Assembly (NCBI GenBank): GCA_013399875.1
Contig: VXAZ01009369.1
Span: 62,001-126,000 of the forward strand
Origin: Gymnorhina tibicen
Taxonomy: Eukaryota; Chordata; Aves; Passeriformes; Artamidae
DNA length: 64,000 nucleotides
Direction: 5' to 3'
The notes below the pieces were generated by a model. It worked only from the letters and a program-made list of their open reading frames with translations. It ran no database searches and was not told the origin of the DNA. The translations under genes and the position numbers were made by a program. Positions within the stretch are counted from its first letter, which is position 1; each line of letters opens with the position of its first letter. Below are positions 12,463-24,400 of the stretch, one piece after another.

Positions 12463-15400
12463 CTGAAAAGAAACCCAAAGTTTAGAATAAGCATAGAAGT
12501 TTTCATTGCATTAAATCTTAAATAAGACCAATACTGCAAATGTAGTTCCCAGGCCACAAAAAAATGGGCAGTGAGCTGCAGTGCTCTCTGTATAAAATGG
12601 GTGTTTTCAAATTGGAGGAAAGCTCTAGCTTGAGCTTTGGAAGTACCTTTTGCCAACAGCAAAAAGATTTAAACAATAGTGAAGCTTTTGCTCTGGGTCT
12701 AAACAACAGGCTCCTGAACAACAGGATCTCGTTCCAGTGCAAATGTGTTGGAAGATATATGCCTATCTTCACTAGAAAGCCAAAGGAGTCCTGTGTTGCT
12801 AAGAAAGCAAAAATCCCTTGAGCTCTAGACACAGCTGCATTTGTGATGATTTGTAAGTTTTTTTTCTGAAGTTCCTTATTCAGCTATTAAACAGATGCTG
12901 ATCTTGTTGGAGCTCAGTGGGACTCCAGGGACAAGTACTACTCTTCTTTCATAAGGTTTCATCCAGTGCCTTCAAATTGTAGGAAACTGCATTTATGTGA
13001 CCTGGATGAGTGCTGAGGCATGAGGGGAGAGCAGGCAATGATGGAAGACCTTACCATTTTGGTGAGCTGCCATGGCTGGCATGCTGACATCATCGTAAGA
13101 CCTGCCATCTGTGATGAGAATCATGATCTTCCTTTTGTTGGGTTTGGACTTGCTGAACAACTGCTCCGAGGCGTAGCTGATGGCTGCTCCCGTGCTGGTG
13201 CCCCCACTCCAGTAACTGATCCTTTTGATAGCGTTCAGCACGTCCTGCTTCGTGCTGTGCTTGTCAAAGCTGAACTCCAGCCTCTGCTCGTAGGTGTACT
13301 GCACCGCTCCAATGCGCGTGTCGGTGTCCGAAATCTCGAACTCCTTGCTGATGTTGGCTACAAACTGGAGGACCGTGCGGAAGTTGCCGGTGCCGACGCT
13401 GCTGGAGCCGTCGATCACGAAGCCGATGTCGGCGGAATTGAGGCACGTCTTGCTGCAAGCCAGCCGGTCGGTGTCACACACCCGCTTCACCAAGGGCTGC
13501 ACCACCTTGTGGAGGCTGAACCAGCTGGGCACGTTGATGGAATAGAAACCATTTGTCCTGCACACTGCCTGCAAGGCAACACGAGGATAAATGCAATGGA
13601 AATTCAGTCTGCCTGTTTCTGCTGGGGTATGTAGCTAAATTGTAAATATAGGCTCCTAGAAAGAGCAGTGCTGGAGTCAGAAATGGCCTCTCCTGCAATC
13701 ACCATCTGCTTCCCTGGGAAATGATGTCAGTGTAACATCACAGATACTTGCGTAATCTTGACAGTTTTTCCTGCCTTTTTTTTTTAGAGCTGTGGGATGG
13801 AGCTGATATTATAGTAGTGAGAGAACTGTAATAAGCAAGTTTGCCACCTGTCAAGGGTTTTTAGGTGAGTTACATTGTTACGGGAAAAGCATCCAAATTT
13901 CAGAGCTGCTCTTAGCGTGGCTCCCATGGACATTGCAGGAGCCTGTGTGTTTGCCAGGTGGCAACTTCAGCTCCGTCATTCAGAACAACAAGGAAAGGTT
14001 TGCCTGCTGACAAACCCTACTACCTTGAAGTGAAACCTGGGGCTTAAGCTGAGGGTAACTTGGTTCATACCCTTCTAAGCAGAAAAACCCAGAAAAAAAA
14101 ATCATGTTTGCTCTGCCAAATAGTAAAAAAAAAAAATCTAAAAAAAAATTGATTAACTTTTATAAGTCAATACTCATAAGGGCCAGATCTGTGGGAGGCT
14201 TCTGTAGGGTTAGTGGGAGTCAGGTGAGCATGGGTAGGAAGTAGGGCTGGCACAGAAGAGGATGAGAGGATGTGGGAGGAGAAGTCAAGTGGTGGAGGAG
14301 GGGAGTGATGCAAACAGGCTGGATCAAATTTTCTTTGGCTTTAGTGCCTTTTAAATGCCAATTCCTCAGTTCTGTGGGTGAGAATATTTTGTCCATAGCA
14401 GCAGAAACAAATAACTGAAAAATAACCTTCATCAACAGTGGAAAGAGAATGTTTGGGTTATCTAGTATAGCTGAAAAACTAGGCTGTGCCTATGTTGGGA
14501 CTGTGCCAACCTTTGCTTGTGTGGGACCTGTTTGTAAATACAACACTGACATTAGGTTGACAGGGCTCCTCACCCTTTCCCTAGTGGGAGATGCACAGCA
14601 GGAGGTTTGTGGACAAAAGAATTCCAAATTGCTCAGGCTGCAATTATACTTTGTTACACTGCTGTGTATTTGGAAAACCACTCATCTCAGTACCACTGCA
14701 GGTGTGTGCCAAGGTTTAGTCAGTCAAAAGCCATTTGCTCCATGATGTACCTCAAACCAGAACTGTACTGACTTCATCCCGTCTTTGACCTCAGCATTAC
14801 TGCCTGGTTTTTGTACAGAATAACTCAAGACAGTATGTACAAGAATGAAAAGAAATAACCATAAGTGGTAAGAAGGAAAGGGAAATGGCCTGAATTGTGT
14901 TGGAAAATTGAGGTTGGAAAATTTAGTCAGAGCCAAGCTCCTTGTCAGACTCAGCCCACTAAGTACCTTGTCCACAAAGTTCGGTTCAATCACATTCTGC
15001 TTTTCACTTTGAGCAGCTGCTTCAACAGTGACAAAGAAAATGTTGATCCCTGATTCTCTGGCCAGCCTGGAGGGCTCTTCCACTCGGTCGGTCGGCCACC
15101 CATCCACCATCACTACAACCACATTGGGTGCTCCACCTCGGTTTCCATTAGCATCCAAAAAGAAGTTTTTGTTAACAAATGAAAGTGCCTTCCCTGTAAT
15201 AGAAGAGGAGTTGAGGAGGAGTTATGGATCTGGAAGCACTCTGTCTGATAATATCCCATTAAATGGCAGAGAGCTGACTCAAGTGTTGGAGGCAGCTGAG
15301 AGCTGGGGAAAGCAGTTTCTGTGGCTGTGTGAGCAAGAGGGGAGGCCACTGCTACTGGTGCCAGTGCTTCCTGAGTCCTCCTGCGCTGAAACCCCTCCCT

Positions 15401-18400
15401 GTGCCCCAGAGAGACTGGGGGTGATGAGCTGGGTTAGCAAGGATCCCCAAAGTGTTGATGGGAACTGCCTGCAAGGAGACAGGTATGTCCTGTCAACTTG
15501 CAATTGATTTGCAGTGCCCTTGGTCAACACATGCAGGTCATGGTGGGAGCAGTGCTCTCTCACTAGCCCTGCCCTAGCACTAAGCACTGTTTGTTCACAG
15601 CCTCTGTGTCCTGTGAGGAGGTCTGGGCTTGCTATAGCCCAGGCTCCGAAGCCCTCCCTGAGCTGAGGATGTGCAAACAGCCCCATCACCTACCAACATT
15701 GGAAAGTCCCCCTTTTTGTTGAATTTTCTCAATGGCATTCCTTAGATCCTTGGAGTTGGCATAAGTTTTTAAGTTAAATTCTGTGGAAGGGTCATCACTA
15801 AAAGGAGAAATTAGAGCAAATGTCAGTGTTTTGCTTCACATACAACACAAAAGCCATAGGACTGGTCTGTGCTACCTGGCTCCTGAGTGCAAGCTGGAGT
15901 GAGGCCTTTAGCACGTATCAGCCGTAGAGCTACAGCTGCCAGAGTGTGCAGTCATGTGCGGCAGTGGGAATGTCTGGGAAACTCTTACCCATACTGAACA
16001 ATGCCCATCAGAGGACCAGCGCTGCCAATGCCAAGGGCTTGAGCCACGTTGCCAAGGAACCGCTTCTGGAGCTGAAAGCGGCGCTTGCCGATGCTCCAGC
16101 TCCCATCCATTAGGAAGGACAAATCAACCTTGCAATCTGAGGAGAGATAAAGAAACACGGAAGGTATTTTTAGTTCTTTCTGATTGCTGTGCTTCTTGCA
16201 AGCAGCAAGGGCCTAGAAAGTCTGCATCCAGTGACTTGACCTGCTGTGTAAGCTCTACAAAAAAGCCTTTGACAAGGACAAGTCACAGCTGGGGGCTCAA
16301 GTCTGTCCTACTCATTGGTAAACACAGTCCTTGGCATGATTTTGTCCCATACAACACCTGAGCTTGGCTGTGTGACAAAAGGGCAAGAATCTTTTCACAG
16401 GGGTCAGTCTGGGAGCACTGCATTTTGGGGGCCAGGGAGGTCAGCCCCACAGGAGCAAGCTGACTTGTATATTATGTGCCCTCAGAGCCACAGCTTGGAC
16501 TCAGCATGCTTGATTTGGAGCCCAGAGGTGATGGGAGTTTGTAAAACTAGCCATGGTGCTTGGATTTTGTCGTCTGGCCACCTGCAGAGGACAAACTAAT
16601 GGGATTTCCTTGGTGACACTTTTGTGGACTTAATTGACGTAATAAACGTAACAGGAACAGTTGCTGTGTTAATGTTGCTCAGAAAGGAGGGAAGTTCCTG
16701 AAATGTGTGATGCCTGTGATGTACCTCAGGGGAAGGACACCATGGGGTCTCTTCAAGGTGATTGCAATCCAGGACTACTGACAATAATCCTGGCAACTCT
16801 GCACTTCTGAATGAGAATTGTTCATCAGTTTCATTCTGGGCTGGAGCTAACATCAAGGATGATGATTTTGCTTGGGATGTTCATACTGAGTTGAGGCTGT
16901 TCTTTTGCATGATTGTTGTAGCCTTGTACTCGTGTGTGCAGCAGCAGCAGTGTGCTGTTGTGTGTTTCCTCTCTGGGCTGAAAGCAATGTTCTACAAAAG
17001 GTATGCCTGTACCCAAACAAACTCTTCCCTTTAATTACACAGATGAACCTCATCTTTGCGCTTCTGCAAATGCTGTCTTCATCACTGCCAGCCTGCTTTC
17101 ACATTCCTGCAAGTTAGTGGTGAAACATTCATCTTTGGTCTGCGACCAGGAGTGGGATCAAAATTTGGCTTAACTAGAGCGCTAATTAACATTTTCCCCC
17201 TCCGGCGTCTGGGTCATCCCCATCTCTCAATTTCCCTCTGATGATGCCTCCTACCAATCAGACTGCTTAAACTACTGTGTTTTAATCATTAGGTAGCCCA
17301 AAGGCTACAAAGCGCCAATTGTTCTTAGTGGCTTATGCAACTGCCTCCCATCTCATTACCTTCAATTTTTTCTCCCATAGCTGTCTCTTTTTTCTAATTC
17401 TAATAATGCTGAATTACAGAAGCGTGACTGAGAACCATGTCCGCTCACAGCAGATCGTGAGGCAAGGTCGGGAACCCACAACAAATACCTCAATTAACAG
17501 CCAAGTTTTCCTGAATTTCTTGTCCTTCAAAGGGAACTACTTCATGAGATCTGTATGTGGAAAGTGGGCAGTTTTCTAGCCAGCAGGGTCTGGGGAGGCA
17601 AAGATTTACATACACTTAATAGACAGACTTGTTTCTGGGGAGGATTCAGATTCGGTGCTGGGACGTGAGAGGGACACTGCAAGAGCACAGACTAAAGGTG
17701 CTTTGTAGGGAGGTGAGCACTTTCTGATTTGCAGGGAGGCAAGATCTGAATTAGGGCTTTTATGGTCCTAGAGTTATCAATGGGATGAAAATTTTGTTTC
17801 TGGTGTGACTTATTTCAGTTTAACTGCTGGTAACACAGCTGTCCTTGCTGTCGTCTCCACTGCACCGAGCTCTGCTTTCTTGCAGTGCAATGGGGTCTGT
17901 AGGGCAGAGCCTTCCCTTTTTCTTCTTCTTTCCCTTATTTCTGTATCAGTTTCAGGTGTATTTGACATCTTTGATAGGGAAAAGGATACTTTAAATATTA
18001 AGAGGAATGCCTGGGAATACATAGACATTTGGTTCAGTAGTTACTGTAAAGAGTTCAGACAGTGTTCAGCTGCCCGAGGATGGGCAATAGAGGACCCAGG
18101 CACTGTTGGAAGGGTGAAGCCCCCTCTTTGGAGTGGCTTCTAATGAAGAGGTGGCAGGCGACCCCATCTCTCCACTCAGAACTTGCTTTCTCTTTCTTCT
18201 GCTACTTTGGGCCTCATCTAAAGATGAGTTAATGGGTAAATCTGCCTTTATAAAGGGCTGTAGAATATTTCTTTTTCAGAGTAGGGGAACCTACATTTTC
18301 CTCTCTGAACTTGAGGGATCCTTGATGCTCCCTCTGCATCCCCTCTCTCCTGGCTGTGGCAGGTGTTGGGTCCTTTTCTCAGGTGGTTTCCTTCCTTCCC

Positions 18401-21400
18401 TCTCACCCACTGCTGCGGGAAGAGTACCTGCACACAGCATTGCCATGGGAGCCTGCTCTGGTTAGCAGGGCTCACTCACCTAACCCTGGCTGCAGCACAC
18501 TGGATTGCTGTCCTCTGCCACCAAGGTACTTGAGTGAAGAAGCTCTGCACCCTGGGAGCATGGAGCTGATACTGCCCAGGAAGAGGTGGTGGGGAGCAGC
18601 CACTATCTTGCTGCCTAGGTAAGCTACATTTTGGCTGTTATTTCCTTCCCTGTAGAAGCAAAAACCAATTATGTATATAAGAGGGGTCAGTGGAGAGTGC
18701 TCACTCTTTCTCTGCAAGAAAGAAAAATGTTTTCCTGGATTTTCTTAGCCTTTCTTGAAAACTTAACTTTGGCTATTTAATTTGAATGCATTCTAGCAAT
18801 ATGTAATTAATAATGTTGCTTAATTATGAAATTAACTCTGAAGTACATACTCTGATTCCCCTGGGAGATGGGCTCCAGCGGCTTTGGATTCAATTCTTCC
18901 TTTGAACTGAAGCCTAAAGAGAGAAAGGAAAGGATCTATCAGTTTGTGCTTGGTGGCTGCCCTTGCTGTGTAAGGAAATGGGCGACAGGGTCACTGCAGA
19001 ATCCCCCTGGCCTGAGGATTGATGTGGAAGGGAAACGAGGATGGGGAGGGCATCCTTGAAGCTTACCTTTTCTCATCTGCATCATTCCTGGGGGAAAACA
19101 AGAGCAGAGACATTTCTGGGAACGCCACCAAAATCTCTCCTAGCACCCATTTTGAGGTGCTCCCCTTTGGGAGTCAGTCTCCTAACTGCAAGGGCTTGGG
19201 AGCATCATGCGCAAGTATGATGCTGGTATGGGCTCCTCAGGAGCAGAGGCTGGTGGCCATGGTGCGGGATAGTGACTCCTAGCAGTTTTCCCCTGAGAAC
19301 CAGCACTGCCACCCCTCTGGCTCACTGTACTTTACAACAAGCTGCACAACGTCTGAAGTGGACGAGCAACAGATTCATCATGTTGTTTTCTGTCTGGAGA
19401 GGAAGGCACAGGCGGCGACTCACTCCATCTCATTACAGCTGGGGAAGCAATGCAAGCCACAGCTCCTCAGGTGCCCCCAGAGGTCTGGGTTATTTTGCAA
19501 AGCACAAAAGAAACAGGGTAACAGAGAACTACAGTTAAGTCAAGGGAAAGCCTCATGGGTCAATAGTGGATTCTAGCTCAGGACCCAAGTGAAGTATTTG
19601 GGTGGTAGCAGCCTTGAAAACATGAGCTGATGTCCTTGTGAAAGGCACTGACTCACAGGGCACCATCATGCTGGTGCGTGAAGGTCTGAAAATGCTGAAC
19701 TTCACTCATGACTTGAATGTCTGGCAAGACTCTCCTACAGTCCAGCATCTCCCTTCCAAGCAAGGGCTAAGAGCTGTTTCTTTTCAGTACAGCATGACAA
19801 GATTAAGGGAATTTAGCTGGGATAATCCTCAGAAGAGACAGCAATGATCAGACAAACTACAAACTGAACACTCACCAAGAAAGCTGTTGGTCTAAAGAAC
19901 AGCATATCAGCTTATTATTTTTGTAAATTGCATGTTAGATTTTATAAGAAAAGTAGGAGGAAGACTTCCTTAAATTTGCATCACCAAATAAGGTGAGGAA
20001 AGACTACAGACTTCAGATAAACAGTGAAAAGGTAACTTTAGAAAGTGTGAGCTTTATAAAGAAAAATATGAGAAATTACTAGGTACCACAGTTTGTCTCT
20101 CCACAGCAGCCAGCCATGAGCAAGCCAAGCATGAGAGAGTATCAGTGTATGTAAAGGGACATCAAGGGAGGTCACCACCTAGATATGATGGGAGGTAACA
20201 GCCTAAGCTGGTTGCTGAAGGTATTAAGGACCAAGCCGTAATAATGCAGAGAACTGTGAAGAAAATGGAGGGAAGTACCAGCTCCATCCCCCTCTGTAAC
20301 TACTCCTGTTTCTATTCCAGTTGGGTCTAAAATACAGCTCTCATAATTCTCAAATACAACCTTTTTTGAGTCCTTCTAGCTGCATGCTGAAAACTGCACA
20401 TAGTTTTGGGTCAGAGGCCATGTTTGCATTAAGTCTGAGTATGCAGTACCTGGTGTAAAGCTGACCTGATTGGTACCTGATCCCTTCTGGGAGGCTTCAG
20501 CGCACAGCAGCGTCCGTATCGGACAGGGGTACTTTGGCTTCTCAGTTTGAAATTCAGCTGCCAGTGAAGAAAGTTTCAACTGCAGGGACTAAACAGACCT
20601 GCTAACAGCAGCATCAAAGCAGTGATTTCCCTCTGCTTTGCTTGTTCCCAGGCATCTGCTGTTGCCTGTTGCTAGAGCCAGGATGTGGAGCTAGCTAGAG
20701 CACCGGGCTTGGCTTTGTACAGGAGCCCATGGGGCCACCTCTGTGTGAAGTAGGCAAAGGGCACAAAGAATTGCCCTACTTTGTTTACGGCAAGAGTTGG
20801 TGATTGCTTTGTGTGTTTTGTTTGAGAATTTCCCTGCTATGTCTGGCCAGGTTAGGAGAGCCCCAGGGCTGGTGTTGCTTTTTGTCACTGTGTATGTGGT
20901 GCCTGTGGTGCTTGCAGACCCGCATGCAGCCCCTGCCCATGTGTTCCTGCCCAAACTTTGGACAGGATACTTTCTGGACTGGGAGTAGGAGCTCTCCACC
21001 CCTCCTGGCACTGGCTCTTGTGACAGAAATGCCTCTCTCCCACAGTTAGTGGAGCTGGCCAGAGTCTTGTGCCAGAGCAGGCTGGATGCATTCTAAAGTG
21101 GGCTGGCAAGCCAGGCTCCGACTGGCTTAATCTCTTATGGCTGGAGCTGTTTTCCAGCTCGTTGCTGGCTTGTGCCTCTTGTCTTGCACACTGGGGATGA
21201 GCTGCCAGGCAAGGAACAGGGTAGTGCACCTGGTGTTGTGTATTTGCCCATGGGACCCCTTTTGGATGGGGGAAACACCAGCACAGAGAGGCAGAGTGGT
21301 GGTGCTGAGGCAGCACTGCCTGAGTCTGGCCACTTGTTCTTGACTGAGGAAAAAGGATGTGAAAGAGGGGTGACACCAAACTATTCTGTCCAGTGACATC

Positions 21401-24400
21401 TGCTGCAGGAAATATTTCTGGCCTCTCTCAGGCCTGAAAGTCTTGTTGACAGGGACCAAACTTGCCTTTGAAGGAAGGTAAAGCTTGTGCATGTTTATGG
21501 TTAGTTTATCTGATGTGGAAGTTAAAGGCAACATGACTTGGCCATGCACGGCCTCTCTTTGTCAACCACATGGATGACAAGGGTTGGGGTTTTTTTCTTT
21601 AAAACCTGAAATAGTCATCAGCCTGCCTTCCTGGCTGTGTATATTCCAGTACAGGCTTTAATTACACAGCCACATAATAGTTCCTCAGCAACAGACCAAA
21701 GCCACACTTCATCCTGCAGCCTGCGCACTGCATACCTCACATGTGCCAGCTTGGTGTCCCATATGTGCAGTTCCCCCCCACCTTGCCTTATTTGCAGAAC
21801 AGAAAGTAGGTGGATTTAACACTGTAGTGAAATTAGAAATTAACCTGTGCCATCCATTTTAGCAACTAAATTGCATATGAAAGATAATTCATAGTTAGCT
21901 ATTTGCCTCATGCATTTATCTTCATCCTATAAAATCCATATTCTTTTCCCAGGCATACAGCTGACATTAGCTTTGTCACTGTGCTAAAAACTCAAGTGTA
22001 GGCAGTGCAGCATTTTTCATTTTTATTTGCCAGTACAATTATCAGTTATTGAATGTTGTGAGTCAGCTAGCTGATTTGTACTTAGTGGAACAATAAGGTC
22101 ACCCACAAAATACTCTTCCCCAACTAATTGGGGAGGTGGTCAGTCTCTATGGGCCTCCCTGTTCTCCCAGTCCAATTTAATGTTGGTATTGCCATGGGAA
22201 TTTCAAGTTGCTGCATGGGCTGTCTACGCCATGCTAATTAAAGTTCCCTTCATTGATTGTTACAGCTGTCCATACTGATTAAACTTCCCATTCATTTAAG
22301 TAAGACAGCAGCAACTACATCCACGCCAGAAACCACTCCTTTGAAGTGACAATCTGAATTCATCAGACTTTATCACACTAGTCTATGCTGGCCCTTCAAT
22401 TGCTGAGAAACTATTAATACAACATCCCTTCCCCCATGCCCAACCTTTCATTGCATTTAATGCAGTCTGTCATTTTCTGCCTCAAAATATCCCTCTGCAC
22501 CCTGGCCCTCATGCTGTAGCTTTTCCTGAATAAGCACACTAATGGCTTTGAAGAAAGAAAAGTGTTCAAGGGAATAGCCTTTACAAGGGCCACCGGCACA
22601 GCCCTCTCCAGCAACAAAACCGGTGGTGGGAAAGACCTCTTACATTGGGTGGTCAGGCCCCTTGTAATAGGGAGAAGAGCACGTCATGAATTGGTCTGTA
22701 CCTTGTGTAGTCTGCTTTTAATATTCCCAAGGAAAGGGAGCTGTTAAACATGTAGAATCTGCAGCTGGGAATTGCTCCTGAATAAGGATTGCACAAGTCT
22801 TGGTCTTGTAGGTTACTAGAGCCTGTTAAAAATGTAGGGGTTTTTTTTCCTTCACCAGTACTCATCTCCATATTGTCGGTTTTTAAGGCTGAAATGTCAT
22901 AAAATTTCAGTGATGTTCATTATTCTTTGCATTTGACTTAAACCCTCCTTTACTTATCTGAATGTCTTCCCTAAGTACATTGACATCAGAATAATCTGTC
23001 ATGTTCTTCACTGATTGCAGCTCTAAACGGTGATTTCAGCTGTGGCATTCCCAAAATACCTTCTCATTTACAAATGGATTTCAGTAGCTAGAACCGCTTT
23101 CCTGTAGTGTAGCTGCCAACTTTTTCCAGAGCTCATGTCTTCTGCTCCTGCTTTAAGCAGGAACTCAAGACTGATGAAAGCACAGAATAATCTACTAACA
23201 CGTAAACAACATACCTTATTTATAATTTCAAATGGTGTAATTACTTCTTAAAAGGAGATTGTTATCAAGTGTCATGGGCCTGGTGAATAAATAGATTTAG
23301 CTTTTCCCATGTGTGATGGAAACCACTTATGCCCAGACTAGTTACTAGATGCTTTAAATATTTACCTGTGTCAAAAAGGCTCAGTCCAGGTTTCCATGAG
23401 TCTGTTTCCATTGCTTTCACACATGAAAGAGAAAAAGTGAAAATACTAGAGATTACAAAGTTCTGACTCAATTTAGAAAGGTCAGTTCAGACAATAACTT
23501 ACATGAACAACTTAGGAGCTGAGGAAATCAGTAAACCTGGGAACCTTTATGTGCACATTTCAAGCCGTAATTAGGAGCCTTGTATCACTGCCCTCAGAGC
23601 ACTAACCTTTTTTAAGGTTTTATTTACACCCCTTTAGATCTGTTTTGATCTTGTTCCTCTAAATTGTGTTGATACTGAGGCACTGACCTCAGTATACTTT
23701 TGTTTGGTTTAGGTTGTTTTTCACTGGAAATGTGCAAGTACTTCTCACCTACAGATTTCTCTATCCCTCAGCCTGTCCAAATACAAAGACGTTGTCTAAA
23801 AATTGCTTGCCACTTATTAGGCATGGATAACTTCATCAAAATTGCTGCCCTTATAAATAAACCCCCAAATGTCTTTGTTTTTGGAACCTGCTGAAAGATG
23901 TTCCAAGAAAGTGATGTTTTGCTCTGGGTTGCAGCCAGATGAATGCCCTTGCAGCTGACTAGGACAGAAACAGTTCCTGGGAATCCCAGGAATAGCAGAT
24001 TTAGCTCTATCAAAGACCCAATAGGCTGCACAGAGCTGGTGTGCTCTTGACTAGAGCCAGTGGGTGAACTGCAATGTTGGCTTTGAAAAAATTATGCATG
24101 GGCTTGCCAGTGTCCTCCAGCCTAGAGAGAGCACTGACCTTTGTCTTTAGGTTGCCTTTCCCATGAAGAGCTATCAGCTTCTCTTTGAGAGGGAGACTTG
24201 TTGGATCAGACTGATGGCTGCCTAAGACGTGTGGTCTCCCTTAGGGTAGGAGGAACCCTGTCATGTTTCATTGCTGAAGTGATTTCCCTCCTTATGCTGA
24301 GCACTTCTTAAACACCCTATAAAGGATCTAAAAACTGAGTAAAGTGAAGGGCTAAGTCAGTCATGATGCACACAGAAGTTTTTTTGTGATTTTGCTTAGG

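Noticed and set aside
13020..13634. 204-codon plus-strand frame over VIT exon 16
   Set aside because: It is the antisense shadow of a GC-rich coding exon; the minus-strand frame matches vitrin.
19867..19920. Exon-like 16-nt interval between AG and GT in intron 10
   Set aside because: Its length is not a multiple of three and would break the vitrin frame.
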